From Seminavis robusta (Eukaryota > Bacillariophyta > Bacillariophyceae > Naviculales > Naviculaceae): a DNA stretch of 64,000 nt. The position numbers were made by a program, and so were the translations under genes. Location: contig CAICTM010000148.1 of assembly GCA_903772945.1 (NCBI GenBank), forward strand, positions 41,746 through 105,745, written 5' to 3'. Shown one piece after another: positions 1 through 10,781 of the stretch (positions are counted from its first letter, which is position 1; every line of letters starts with the position of its first letter). Under the pieces are notes generated by a model. That model saw only the letters and a list, made by a program, of their open reading frames with translations, made no database searches and was not told where the DNA came from.

Positions 1-1057
1 GAGACATTGTCGGTAAGTTTTCAATGCTCGTGTGGAGACAGGTCCAGCTCACTTGTCACCCTCCAGTGTTTCTAAACTGTTGCTCTTCTATTAGGATTCA
101 CTGCCTGGAGTGCCGTTCGTCCTCCCACTGAGGTATTCCACCTTCTTGAAACCTTGGTACGTTTATTGGTGGTTAGTAAACTCCTCCCCGGCAAGTGTTC
201 CGCGGAACCTCTGACATATCATTGCTTACAACCAAACCAGTATGGGGCCTTTGACAAGTTTGCTTCACGGCACTCTGTGTACAAGGTGGAGACAGGTAAG
301 TCCACGCACCACAGGAACCGGATGGAGTGGTCCGACCTCTGTACTACTTTCCTCGTATCCTCACGGTGGCCCTGCCCTGCAACTCTTTCACTACTAGTCG
401 GCGATTGTTATGTTGCTGTAACTGGGGTGCCCTCGCCCAATCCCCAACACAGTGTTGCCATGGCTTGCTTTGCGTTGGATTGCATGGCATCTTTGCGGCA
501 GATTCTGACAAGCCTAGGTGACACTCTAGGCAAAGAGACGTGCTCCCTCAACATGCGCATTGGTCTTCATTCTGGCAAAGTAACGGTGAGTCAGTATCAA
601 GAAGTAGATCGGAACCAGGGAGCCAGGCTCGAGTATCGGTATCTCACTAAGTCTTGTGTTTCTGCAAAACTCAACATAGGGCGGTGTTCTTCGTGGCGAT
701 CGGGGTCGCTTCCAGTTGTTTGGGGACTCTGGTAAGTGCTTCGGTTTGGTCATCTCTAGACCTGAGCACCTGTACACAATATCTCAGAATCTCCTTCCCT
801 TGTTTGTTTGTTTGTTGTCTTTAGTCAACACGGCAGCTCGAATAGAGACCAGCGGTATGCCCGGGCGTATCCACTTGTCGGAGACAACAGCTGACGGCTT
901 GATTGCTGCAGGAAAATCGTCATGGGTTGTTCCTCGGGAAGACAAAGTACTTGCGAAAGGAAAAGGAGAATTGACCACCTACTGGCTTGAGAAGCGCCGA
1001 GGGGCGAATAGGAGAGATAGCCAACCTTCTGCGAACATGGGTGGTGCAGCCGAGTAG
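1..1057 (+). CDS. class III nucleotide (guanylate) cyclase, C-terminal part, 6 exons
   Basis: This is the 3' end of a receptor-type guanylate cyclase, an enzyme that makes cGMP; the gene starts left of the window. My exons are 1-12, 95-156, 241-295, 398-585, 680-731 and 825-1057, joined by five GT-AG introns of 82-102 bp, and every junction keeps the frame. The spliced protein reads through the catalytic domain: DIVGFT carries the first metal-binding Asp (split by the first intron), ETVGDCY carries the purine-selecting Glu and second metal Asp, and FGDSVNTAARIE carries the transition-state Asn and Arg. Glu before T-V-G-D favours GTP over ATP; the second purine-selecting position is Gln rather than the Cys usual in guanylate cyclases, so substrate choice is likely but not certain. 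The stop lies about 45 residues after the core. Membrane and regulatory domains would be upstream, outside the window. Confidence 0.9.
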
Positions 1058-1364
1058 TGTTTTGGTTCCTGTACAGTGTGTTTATCTGTCAAAGATTTTT
1101 ATTAAGTTGTTTCTATTAGTCTTGAAAAATCATATCGTCATTTCGCTCTGATTTTACAATTTTGTACTTTCAAAGTAGCGTACACGTACCAGTATGCACA
1201 CAATCAAAGATGAAGTCATCTCTACTAGCAGAAAAAGAATTAGCCATTCAACTTCAGCAGATGTGCCAATACTTGTTACTCGTAGTTATCTTGTTAGAAT
1301 CGCCGTCTGCATTCCTTGCGGTGTGGAAGCTTGACGACCCAGCACAAAACAACATGAAAAATTT
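1058..1364. other. intergenic
   Basis: No gene seen. The sequence is AT-rich just after the cyclase stop and lies between two convergent genes, so it probably holds both 3' untranslated regions. Confidence 0.4.
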
Positions 1365-2157
1365 CTACAGTTTAAAGGTGGCCATGTTGGCATAGCGCTT
1401 TTGCAGACCCTGAAACATGGCTTGTTGAGCATCAGATGTGTCATGTGTACCACCCAAAGAAATTGAGATGAGCTCCTTGGAAAACTGTTCATGGACTTGC
1501 TGTGTGGTGCCAGTGAGCTGCAAGGCGTTGCGAACCTTTTGCGTCAAGAATGGTTTGATGAGGGCATACATGACTGTAAAGACAGTGGGCGCATGTAGCA
1601 CAATTAAACTGCTTATGCGAATTGGATAGGCATCTTGGCAGAGATGAGCAGCCCGTGTCTCCAAGTAGTAGGAGAAGTTTTCCATCCTGCATTCTCGCAT
1701 TCGAAGATAGCAACAATGCCAGCTCTCACTGCCGCAATGTCCGGATGCATTGCTTCAAACAAATAAAAAAATGCGCTGAAGCATGCCTTCCAGTCCTCAT
1801 TGGTGGTGAATTTGGCAGGGACAAATGTATTGTAGGACCAAATGCTGACATTACGGCCCTCGTCGCGTTCTGTGCCAAATGCCAAGAACATGCCGTCGCA
1901 GATTTTTCAAACTTTCGAATGGCTTTCATGCCAGTATGAGCATCCAGTTCGTCCAATGCTAATGGAATTCCATTGTCTTGTCGAAACTTGTGCAATCTTT
2001 TGATGCGTCGGATGGCTTTGTGCACTTTTTCCTTGGCAATGATGGCATGATGTGCATACTCAAAATCCGTCGTAGTGGCTGCCAACTCGGCGCATTCATT
2101 GGTCAGAGTTTCTTTGATGGCCATGGCCCACCTGCGTTCTTCCTCGGTCAAGTCCAT
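1365..2157 (-). CDS. CRAL-TRIO (Sec14-like) lipid-binding protein, broken by two one-base frameshifts
   Basis: Read on the minus strand from ATG at 2157, three successive frames give one coherent protein of about 263 residues. The N-terminal helical part (LTEEERRW to about residue 90) is followed by a CRAL-TRIO core: FLAFGTERDEGRNV, then a stretch ending GIVAIFECENAGW, then MENFSYYL, then YPIRISSLIVLHAPTVF, the usual PxR/K...vNaPxxF pattern of Sec14-like lipid carriers. Frame changes fall in runs of A near 1900 and near 1680; one extra A in each run restores the reading, giving EKICDGMF and GWKNFSYY. Family members bind small hydrophobic ligands such as phosphoinositides, tocopherol or retinoids; the ligand here is unknown. 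The breaks may be homopolymer errors or real decay. Confidence 0.68.
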
Positions 2158-2539
2158 CTTACATAGCAATTAAATGCTAAATAACCTTAAGCTTTTTCCT
2201 TTGCAACAGTTACAGTCTAGCTAGACTACTGGTACTGGTAGTTTTTAAGATAGCATCACATGCTCTGTTGTGGAGCTGGAAGTGGACTTGATATTCTTGG
2301 GAAAAATGAGACGTGTTTTCTCGCTTCCAAAGATCGAGAAGCATCACCAACGTCATCCAGGGCCTCGGATATCTTATTTTTGCCATTATTTTCAATATTT
2401 TCATTAGCCATCAACGCGATGATGCCCAACATGCCAACATGTTGTGTTTTAGGCGTTACCGTGACTCGTTAGTAGGCTATGCCATCCTGCCACCCAACAA
2501 CTTATTAGCAAATAGCTTCTGCTAGCTAGGGAAGCAGCT
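2158..2539. other. divergent intergenic region
   Basis: No gene seen. It separates the divergently transcribed CRAL-TRIO gene and the plastid protein gene, so it should contain both promoters; no clear TATA box or repeated motif was found. Confidence 0.35.
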
Positions 2540-3691
2540 ATGAGGCCATTGTCTTGTCGTGATGGGATACACGTACAAGTACCAGTAGTCCATGCATTGT
2601 CCTTCTTTGCATGGCTCTGCTTGAACCAATGTCACTCTGTGGTTGCCTTTGGGAATGAAGCACCCCCCTCCCGTCGAACAGTGGTAGAACACCTCGTCTT
2701 TGGTGGAGGCGTCGGGGGTCTACTTTCTTTGGTAGGGAATGAACCTGCTTTGGCAGCACGAGGGGCATTTGAACTTGACAGTGAATACTATCTTCGGGAT
2801 TTGCTGGGTGGCAACAAGAAGGAAGGCTCCGTGCTGCCATCAAAGCCGCCACCAACACCTCCACCCAGAACCTTGCAAGGGCCACTGGTTCCATTGCTAT
2901 TGAACAACGACTATCTACCAACATGCATCCCCGTACAAGTCCTCTGCGAGCAGGTGGCTAAACAACAACAGCAAAACGTTGCGGCCAAATCCATCGCCGA
3001 AAAGGCCACGGATATCCGAGCTAGAGCCAGCAGAAGCTTCTACAGTCGAGCCCCGTGGGAACGAGAAGATGTCATAGATCAGTATTACTTTGACTTGACG
3101 GCTTATGCACTCTGGAAGACAGCTGCAGAATGTCTTCCCAACTACGCCGATCGAGATGCTTTTGTCAGAAATGTGGGCCGTCGTTTGTATCAGCAACTAT
3201 GCATACTCCAACCACTACAACTGACACTCTCGTCGTCGTCGTCATCATCATCCGCCAAGAGCGTCGTCGCCTCGGAGGCGGCCGTCGTTGCCATCTTGAA
3301 CGCATTCCGGTCGTCAAACTTTTGCAAAGGATTTCGAATTGCCACGGATCAATCGTTGGACAACAACAGTAACAATGGCAAGAACAATGCAAATACCAAT
3401 GAACCCGTGTTTGACAGTTTGGATGATGAAGCTTTGGGCCTTGGAGCCACTGTGGCTTGCCTCGTAAGCATATACGAACCAGCTACGCTAGGAGCCAGTC
3501 TCCAGATTACTGGAGAGCAGTCCAGGTTTGCACCGGACCTTATCGGACCAACATTGGCAGCTCTTTGGGAAGCGATGGGCATCAAAAGTTCCTGGGAAGT
3601 CTTCTTTGTGGACCCAGAGTACCGACCCAACCCCAAAGATTACTATCCAAATGAAAAGCTACTCCAATTCTCGTTGACTGTATATAGATAA
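2540..3691 (+). CDS. predicted thylakoid-lumen protein, unknown function
   Basis: Single-exon protein of 383 residues starting at ATG 2540. The N-terminus has the layered address of a diatom thylakoid-lumen protein: a hydrophobic signal peptide (about residues 16-30), a VVAFG cleavage region around Phe37 like the ASAFAP motif, then a twin-arginine (RR at 45-46) followed by a Gly/Leu hydrophobic run and an ALAA site near residues 70-73, typical of Tat-dependent import. The mature part starts GAFELDSEYYLRDLLGG, includes a proline-rich spacer (PPPTPPP) and a Ser run encoded by trinucleotide repeats near 3232-3252. No known domain was recognised. The frame is intact, in contrast to the gene beside it. 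Confidence 0.8.
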   Translation: MRPLSCRDGIHVQVPVVHALSFFAWLCLNQCHSVVAFGNEAPPSRRTVVEHLVFGGGVGGLLSLVGNEPALAARGAFELDSEYYLRDLLGGNKKEGSVLPSKPPPTPPPRTLQGPLVPLLLNNDYLPTCIPVQVLCEQVAKQQQQNVAAKSIAEKATDIRARASRSFYSRAPWEREDVIDQYYFDLTAYALWKTAAECLPNYADRDAFVRNVGRRLYQQLCILQPLQLTLSSSSSSSSAKSVVASEAAVVAILNAFRSSNFCKGFRIATDQSLDNNSNNGKNNANTNEPVFDSLDDEALGLGATVACLVSIYEPATLGASLQITGEQSRFAPDLIGPTLAALWEAMGIKSSWEVFFVDPEYRPNPKDYYPNEKLLQFSLTVYR

Positions 3692-4914
3692 TACATACAA
3701 TGTATTGGACAAGAGCATTTCACAACCAATGCAAGAAAGGATACTTAGTTGGTTACAATGGCCCATGGAGGTCTTTTACCAATAAAGAGCCAAGTAAATG
3801 GACCACATTACGGTAATACTGTAAAGGGAGAGAGGGAGCTAAGCTGGGCACAGTAGGCCGGTGGTTGGTGGATGGCGCCACACACTACTAGCTAGCTAGC
3901 TACGATGTAGTAGCTAGCTACATCGTAGTATCTTTTTGACCTCGGCAGTCTATCTGCCTGAGCCCTCACCCCCTTTTTTGGTATTTCCTGTTTCCTGCTT
4001 CCTGTTACGTCTCCTCGAGACGACGCTCCTTTAGGTTACCCCCTCAGTTGCACACTGGAACCGATTTGCCGGCGTTTACTGTGTAAATTAGTGTACCCGC
4101 ACTTCAGTTGCAGAATCAACGGTCATGTGTATCGTTAAGTAACAAGTTCCCTTTCGAAAGATTTAGATCGATTCGTGGATAAAAGAACCGTTGAAGTTAC
4201 TAAGGTTAAGGATAAACTACTGTAATTCAATGCGCACCTCTGCACCGACAAACAGGCACAGTCGTACAGGTCCAGCCAAGTTTATTGTTGAAGGTACAGC
4301 GCTGACTTCTCTCCCTCATTGAATTTCTATGGTAAACAGGAGAGAATTCCAAGCTCGACCGTCAACAGGTGAGTTGTTTTAATTATTCGAATCGATCGCT
4401 CCCACCTCTATTATCTCTACTATCAAGCCTCACTCAAGCCGGCTGTCTCCGGTGTAGATTCGAAAGCCATCCCTCATTGAATCCTATGGACCATGGGATG
4501 GCAGTCAGTTCTCGGCCCATGAAGGCCAAGTTGGTGCAATTTGAAAAACAAGAGTAAGTCTCCGGTCGTCTGCAGTTGAGCACAGAAAACAAAACTCATA
4601 TCTATTTGTTGTTTTCTCTGCTGCACTGCTGACGGCCGAGAAAATCCCATTGTCGAACGAACGATCGGTCGCTCGGGAGAACACGAAGAGGAGAGGCTAC
4701 CACTACGGAGGAGACTGTTAACTCCAGCCCTACCGACAGTCTGAACGGATCGTCGTCGAGTCATTGAAAGGGAACAGGAGCAAGGCTAGCTACTCGACAA
4801 CACACAAGAGAGTGGATCCTCCTACCGGATTCATCCCTTCTTGTTATTTCCTACTGTTTTGGTGGTGATTCCTGTGTCGGTACCCATTTTCCTGTATGCG
4901 ACAATCAAGTACTT
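3692..4914. other. intergenic, with fragments of dispersed repeats
   Basis: No gene seen. At about 3935-4005 lies a stretch (cctcggcagtctatctgcct onward, into alternating ttcctg blocks) whose reverse complement recurs twice near 20360-20480, so it belongs to a dispersed repeat family. Short open frames near 4369-4764 have no protein-like content. Confidence 0.5.
3900..3928. repeat. inverted repeat (hairpin)
   Basis: Arms ctacgatgtag (3900-3910) and ctacatcgtag (3918-3928) are perfect complements with a 7-base loop made of tagctag; the flanks are further ctag words. Confidence 0.7.
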
Positions 4915-6190
4915 TTGCCACTAGCTATACGGCAGCTGGCTACAATGGCTGGATTGACAATATTCCGTTGTGCGTGTATTCGTCATAAGGATCCAATGCG
5001 AGGTAACCGAGTGCAGCGAGCAAAGTCGAACCTGCGTGTGTTCGGTACTGTTGCCACTGTCACCGATCGACGAACTCTACGATAGCTGGCTACGATGGCT
5101 GGATTGACAATGTTCGGTTGTGCATGTATTCGTCATAAGGATCCAATGCAAGGTACCGGTAACGGAGTGTAGCCAGTAAAGCGGAACCTGAGTGTGTTCG
5201 GTACTGTTGCCACTGTCACGGATCGATGTAACTCTCTGCCTACGGTAACTAGCTACAATGGCTGGATTGAGAATATTCGGTTGTGCATGTATTCGTTTCA
5301 TAAGGATCCAATGCGAGGTACCGGTACGTAGCGAGCAAAGCGAACTTTCGGTATGTTGCCATGTGTCGATGTAGCTTACGCAGCCGGCTACAATGGCTGG
5401 ATTCATAATGTTCGGTTGTCATGTATTCGTCATAAGGATCCAATGCAAGATACGGCAACGGAGTGTAGCCAGCAAAGCGGAACCTGAGTGTGTTCGGTAC
5501 TGTTGACCACTGTCCCGATGTAACTGTACGGTAGCCGGCTACAATGGCTGGATTAACAATTTCGGTTTGTGCATGTATTCGTCATAAGGATCCAATGCGA
5601 GGTAACCGACTGCAGCGAGCAAAGTCGAACCTGAGTGTGTTCGGTACTGTTGCCACTTGCACGATCGATGAACTCTACGTAGCTAGCTATGAGGATGGGG
5701 ATTAACAATGTTCGGTTGTGCATGTATTCGTCAAAGGATCCAATGCAAGGTACCGGTAACGGAGTGTAGCCAGTAAAAGAACCTGAATGTGTTCGTACTG
5801 TTGACACTGTCGCCGATGTAACTGTATGGTAGCCGACTACAATGGCTGGATTAACAATATTCGGTTTTGTGCATGTATTCGTCATAAGGATCCAATGCGA
5901 GGTAACCGAGTGCAGCGAGCAAAGTCGAACCTGAGTGTGTTCGGTACTGTTGCCACTGTCACTGATCGATGAACTCTACGGTAGCTGGCTACGATGGCTG
6001 GCTGGATTGACAATGTTCGGTTGTGCATGTATTCGTCATAAGGATCCAATGCAAGGTACCGGTAACGGAGTGTAGCCAGTAAAGCAGAACCTGAGTGTGT
6101 TCGGTACTGTTGCCACTGTCACGGATTGATGTAACTCTCTGCCTACGGTACCAGTACCATAGCTGGCTACAATGGCTGGATTGCATGTAA
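4915..6190. repeat. tandem array, ~150 bp unit, about 8 copies
   Basis: The block attcgtcataaggatccaat recurs, with small changes, starting at about 4978, 5128, 5291, 5425, 5577, 5726, 5877 and 6031, giving spacings of 134-163 bp and mostly near 150. Each unit also carries a copy of ctacaatggctggatt and of tgttcggtactgttgccac. Alternate units resemble each other more (ggtaaccgagtgcagcgag against ggtaccggtaacggagtgt), suggesting a two-unit (~300 bp) higher-order period. The open frames that cross it on the minus strand are products of the repeat and are not annotated as genes. Confidence 0.9.
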
Positions 6191-6194
6191 CTGA

Positions 6195-6640
6195 GGAAAC
6201 AGGAGACGAACGCTGAAAAAAAGCCGAATTTCCTGCTTCCTGTTTCCTGTTCTGGTGAAGCCAAAATATAGGGATAGAGATAGGCACAAGCCAACTCTAC
6301 AAATTTAGGGGTAAGAATAAATCATGGTTATTCAAGGTTAGTGCACTCAACACAATAAGCCAGCAGGAGCTGTATAGGTTAGAGTTACAATAAGGGAATG
6401 ACAGCTGGTGAATTATAGAGTATTGGGCGGCAACACACGACGTAGTCGGGTGTTGTCGCCAGGGCTACCTTAATAAAAAGAAGGTTGCAGTGAGGGAATG
6501 AATGATACCGGGCGGCAACACACGACTAGTCGTGTGTTGCCGCCCGGGCTAGCTTGAAAGATGAGTGCAATCTCGAACATGATCCTTCTTCTTCTATCTG
6601 TCTTTCTGCCGAGGTATCGCAGCTCCCGCTGACTTAATTG
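6195..6640 (+). repeat. dispersed hairpin-bearing repeat, inverted partner at 20.1-20.95 kb
   Basis: Several blocks (ccaaaatatagggatagaga; aatttaggggtaagaataaa; gttagtgcactcaacacaat; gccgaggtatcgcagctccc) are found in the same order, reverse-complemented, between about 20460 and 20945, with a further partial copy at 20130-20380. The element holds two ~40 bp inverted repeats built on ggcggcaacacacgac. No open reading frame was found in it, so it looks like a non-autonomous, MITE-like or fold-back element; no target-site duplication could be fixed by eye. Confidence 0.65.
6508..6547. repeat. perfect 40-bp palindrome
   Basis: Arms of 20 bases meet at the centre ctag (6526-6529) with no loop; the outer end of each arm is ccgggcggcaacac. 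A related imperfect copy lies at about 6425-6463 and a longer cousin at 20729-20770. Confidence 0.92.
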
Positions 6641-6743
6641 TTTACTTCTGAAACGGTTATCAAGGTTGAAAAGTAAGTAAGTGCAGATCGCTTTGAAAAG
6701 ATCTCACCCGGGGTGGGACACAGAATAGCGTCAATGGCAGGCA

Positions 6744-8104
6744 ATGGCGGCAGCAAGCTGTTGTTCACTCTCCTCAACTTGCGCTCTTCGCTGCTGGGTC
6801 GCCTTGTTTGTGGTACATGTAGTGTTTAACGACAGCAAGAGCTGGCGGTGGATTGTCTCTGCTTTTTCAGCAGACCCCCCAGCAAGAACAAGGTTGACGC
6901 CACCAAAGATTCAACGTGCCTTGTTGTTTGAATCTTCCCCATCTTTCATAGTCGAACCGCCACTACTGCAGGATGAAGACGGTAGAGTGATCGCAACACC
7001 AACAGCATGGAGGAAGCGACGCCAACAGTTGTTGGAGCTCTTTCGAATCCACGTCTATGGGAGGGTGCCGAACGCCCAACACGCCCGACGAAATTTCATT
7101 TGGCGAACGGGTAGTGTCGCGACAAGCTTTCCAAGGCCTCGCAACCCTGGTCCAAGTAACTCTATCTATTCAAACTGTCAAGGGAAACTTCTCATGGAAA
7201 TCGTCTCTGTTGATTCCAAATGACAGTCCAAGAAAATTGCCACTGCTCCTCTTGATTTGTAATACATGTCGACCAGGTCAACGAGTGGATCCGCTCCAAC
7301 CGTGTCCCTTCTGGCCTACAGAGGAAATTCTCAAAGCGGGCTTTGCTACTGCATCCTTTTACAACGGAGACGTTGATCCTGACGATGGGCAAGATGATCA
7401 TCTCAACGGGATCCACGCGATATTGGACATTGACAGTCGTCCAGAGGATGCTTGGGGCGCTGTCAGTGCTTTGGGCTTGGGCCATGTCGCGCTTTGTAGA
7501 CTACATTGAAGAATGTCAATCAGATCGCATCAATCCACACCAAGTCGTTGTAGTTGGTCACTCTCGAGGCGGGAAAACAGCCCTATGGGCAGCAGCTCAA
7601 GATGAAAGAATAGCCATGGCAGTCTCCAACAACTCCGGTTGCACTGGGGCGTCCTTGGCACGACACGAGGCTGTCGGAGCCGAAACCATAAAGCAAATCA
7701 ACAGCAGGTTTCCTCATTGGTTCTGCCGCAACTACCGACGGTACAATGGCAATGTGGAAGCCTTGCCGGTTGACCAGCACATTCTGCTGGCTTTGTTGGC
7801 ACCCCGGGCGCTTTATGTTGCCAGTGCTACTCACGATTTCTGGGCTGACCCAACTGGCGAATACTTGGCAACGTGTCAAGCTTCCAGCGTCTGGACGAAC
7901 GTGTATGGTGAAAATGCTGCGACTGCCTTTGTCCCAAGTACCGGTAGCACGCCGAAGGTAGATACTCCAATCCAAAGCATGCATTTCAAAGTGAACTACC
8001 ACATTCGAATGGGCGAGCATGATCTATGTCTTTTCGACTGGTGTCGATACATTGACACTGCCAAGAACCTTTTCGCAAATAGCCCACCGACAATTGAAGA
8101 ATAG
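6744..8104 (+). CDS. CE15 glucuronoyl-esterase-like hydrolase, two one-base frameshifts
   Basis: An alpha/beta hydrolase most like carbohydrate esterase family 15, which cleaves ester bonds of 4-O-methyl-glucuronate in cell-wall polymers. The N-terminus (ATG 6744) has a hydrophobic segment at about residues 12-28 that may be a signal peptide. FRIHVYGRVPN matches the family's early Y-G motif. The frame then shifts near 7060-7090 and again near 7465-7485 (each fits one surplus base), keeping conserved blocks: GFATASFYNGDVDPD, PEDAWGAVSA, WAMSRFVDYIEE, GHSRGGKTALWAAAQDERI with the nucleophile Ser, SNNSGC, FPHWFCRNY, LPVDQHILLALLAPR, and YHIRMGEHDL with the likely catalytic His. The family is common in fungi and bacteria that degrade plant walls. 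The frameshifts may be sequencing artefacts or inactivation. Confidence 0.75.
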
Positions 8105-8454
8105 CAACAAAATTCTCGAACGGTTTGCTAGATGATACTGTACTGTACTATACTCCACGAACACTTCCACAAACGTATCAGAAGTCCCTACCGGTAGCTA
8201 GCTAGCCAGTATGCGTGTCCAAGCCGCTTCTACGACTGTACATCGTCGTTATTAGCCCGCTGAGAACAGAAGCATTGTCAATTATTGACGGCAAACAGAC
8301 CTGGTGAGGCCTTCAGGATACCACTGGATACCGGCACTTTACTCGGGGAGACTCTCCCGCTGCCTGTTCATTCTCGTGTGCACGTAGCAGTCATCATCGG
8401 AGCTTCCTACATGTAGTTGCTGTGAATTGCTTGCACGGATCAACACCTTGGTTA
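8105..8454. other. intergenic
   Basis: No gene seen between two convergent genes; contains a short ctagctag run near 8196-8206. Confidence 0.35.
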
Positions 8455-9105
8455 CTATCGTTGAAACCGCAACGGGCTCTTCCGCGTCGTGCCCTTGGGA
8501 TCCCAGGTGTATGCCGCAATCTGGAGCAGACAACTCGCAGTTTCAATTGATGCTTCTTCCCATTCTTCTAAGTCCATGCAAAGCTCTTGCCCATACAGCG
8601 AAAACGGGCTTTGCTCAGGATGTGCTACACGTCTCTTCTTGGCCATCGACGTTTTTGGCACGCAAAAGCGACTTGAATCCCCTCCTTCTTCCTCCAACAG
8701 AGACATCGAGTTGATCTTCGGGAAGACTCGCTTGTGAAGGAGTGGGAACGCCGCCCTTTGACTTTTGCCTTGATTGTTTGGGGTCATTTGCTTCCCGATG
8801 GCTTTCGAAACGGGTCGACCCTGTCTTGAGGCCTCCAGCGCGATTCTAAACGGATTTCGTTCCGCTGGTTCTTTTACTCCTTTGCAAGAACCCGCAAACG
8901 AGAAAACACATGTCTCTTTCTTGCGCTTCGGAGAAGGAGGGCCATCCGTGGAACAAGCTTCCGTCGTCGATGCCGATGCCGATCCGCTGAAACTATCAGA
9001 AAGAGAGCCATCCACTCGACCAAAGCTGAGATGCTCCGGTATATATGGAACAAAGCTTGGAATTGCCTGTTGAGGCTTGAGCTTCCAGAAGATACTGGTC
9101 TCCAT
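8455..9105 (-). CDS. hypothetical protein, 216 residues
   Basis: A single open frame from ATG 9105, long enough to be unlikely by chance in this composition. The product is basic and Ser/Pro-rich with two clusters that could be nuclear signals (PSPKRKK near residues 57-63 and KKRRVAH in the middle), an acidic patch (LEEEGGD) and no recognised domain or membrane segment. Overlapping shorter frames on the other strand have no features to favour them. Whether it has upstream exons is unclear. Confidence 0.5.
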   Translation of the reverse strand: METSIFWKLKPQQAIPSFVPYIPEHLSFGRVDGSLSDSFSGSASASTTEACSTDGPPSPKRKKETCVFSFAGSCKGVKEPAERNPFRIALEASRQGRPVSKAIGKQMTPNNQGKSQRAAFPLLHKRVFPKINSMSLLEEEGGDSSRFCVPKTSMAKKRRVAHPEQSPFSLYGQELCMDLEEWEEASIETASCLLQIAAYTWDPKGTTRKSPLRFQR

Positions 9106-9866
9106 GCTTTTGTCGTTGGTTCTTGTCGAAAAGTTGAGTTTGCAGGTGCCAATGCAGCAGTTGCCAATACAGAAGGAGTTGCCGGATCACGCCCTTTCAC
9201 GTCTCTGCTTGAAAGAGGAGTAGAAGATGGCAACAACACGACAACAACAACCTACAAGCTACCGTACGGTACGTGTACTGTACGGTATCCTAGTGCAAGG
9301 ACCAAGAGCAAGACTTTCACTCTGTGAAGTCCACCTTCACGAGAGCCACGGTCGAGAAATGTGTAAGCCAGCAGGAGCTGTGATTACACAGGAAACCGCC
9401 CTGCAAGTGAGAAATCCTCTCTTTGTAACTACCGTACCGTACGGTACCGCTAAGACTGTACAATACCAATAAGAGTTGAGCATGGTACCATTTTTGGTTA
9501 CTCATGCTGGTTTGAGAGGGCAAGAGCTCCATGGTATCTCAAAGCAGGCGGTGCCATGGTATATCAAGAGGCTAAGCGCACCGGCTACGGTACATGAAAC
9601 TAATAGCTACGAGCCTAGCGACAGGATGACTCGACTCACTTTAGTAAAATCTGTAGAGCGTGAATTGCTCTGTGTTCAGTGCTGATAGGCTCCATCAACA
9701 TGGCGACTACAATCTGAAAGCGGTTCTGATGAGCGTGTCATTCCTGTGTCGTTCCATCTTTCATCACGAAAAACACAGCATATTAGACACTGTGAGGTTG
9801 CGATCAAATTCAGCAGTTAAGACTAGCATTTGCAAGCAAGGTGCAAACTCTTCTAGTCGTGTCTAC
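9106..9866. other. intergenic, palindromic gta/tac words
   Basis: No supported gene. Contains clusters of short self-complementary words such as ccgtacggtac near 9260-9290 and 9430-9450. Confidence 0.4.
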
Positions 9867-10781
9867 CTACTCCTTCTTGGTTGGTCTGTATTCAAATCGC
9901 TCCCATTCAAAAAGGAATTTCCGTTTGGTCCACAGGGGGATAGCCTTGTATCCGACCATGGGGACAAGAGGAGATGTGGACTCTCTGTACTCTTTGTAGG
10001 CTTCGCTGTGTTCTGATTCGTAGTATCGTTTCAAGTTCTTGCCTTCTGCAGCCCAAATTCCGGTACCGCTCATGCTGAGCAGTATTGTCATTGTAAAGAG
10101 AGGCGATACAATCCCAGCCACCCAGAATGCAACTGCCTTATTGCTGGGGTCCGTCGTTGCTGATAGCGATCCATACGACAACAACCAGGCACACCACCAC
10201 TGGAAGATCTCTCCAAAATAGTTGGGATGGCGTGACAGTTTCCAGACCCCGACTGCACAAAAGGTTCCCTGACGGCCTTGGCTGACCCAACGAGCCTTTT
10301 GGATATCTGCAAGAATTTCCAATGAGATTCCAGTGGACATTCCCAGCAGCATGACAATGTCTAAAGTTGTCAAGTTCTGTTCCAATACGTTTGCAGAATC
10401 CAAGGACTGCACCACTATCAATGGCCAGGAAATCAAAAAGACCCAGCAACCTTGAACCATCCAAAACACAAAGAAGAGACCGAATTTATCCTTGACTCCA
10501 TCAAAACGAGAATCCCCTTTTCGATGATGGGCTCGCCATGCCAAGAACAGGAGTAGCCATCCTCGACTGGCAATGAAAAGGCAGGTACAGCTTATATGCC
10601 GAGCCGAAGCAGGTTCTTTGCGCCCCAAGTGACCCAACACTGCCAAGAGGATGAAGTTGATGCCTCCAAAGATATCATAAAAGACTTCTGTTTGAAGAGC
10701 ATAAGCAGCGAGAAAGCCTAACGTCTGAACGCCAAATGTCACCAGCGCGGCGTTGGAAAACAGAGAAATGTCAAATACCAT
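9867..10781 (-). CDS. DUF1295 / steroid-reductase-like integral membrane protein
   Basis: Intact single-exon protein of 304 residues from ATG 10781. It has about seven hydrophobic segments and the signature GVWKLSRHPNYFGEIFQWW at about residues 178-196, the hallmark of DUF1295 proteins related to 3-oxo-5-alpha-steroid 4-dehydrogenases and isoprenylcysteine methyltransferases. C-terminal AEGKNLKRYY...YKEYRESTSPLVP is also typical of the family. Members are NADPH-dependent reductases or unknown membrane enzymes; the substrate here is not known. Likely located in the endoplasmic reticulum or another endomembrane (family inference). It is divergent from the small plastid protein gene at 11121. 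Confidence 0.88.
   Translation of the reverse strand: MVFDISLFSNAALVTFGVQTLGFLAAYALQTEVFYDIFGGINFILLAVLGHLGRKEPASARHISCTCLFIASRGWLLLFLAWRAHHRKGDSRFDGVKDKFGLFFVFWMVQGCWVFLISWPLIVVQSLDSANVLEQNLTTLDIVMLLGMSTGISLEILADIQKARWVSQGRQGTFCAVGVWKLSRHPNYFGEIFQWWCAWLLSYGSLSATTDPSNKAVAFWVAGIVSPLFTMTILLSMSGTGIWAAEGKNLKRYYESEHSEAYKEYRESTSPLVPMVGYKAIPLWTKRKFLFEWERFEYRPTKKE

Noticed and set aside
5077-6294. Several minus-strand open frames of about 100 codons
   Set aside because: They lie in the 150-bp tandem array and repeat the same translated unit; they are by-products of the repeat.
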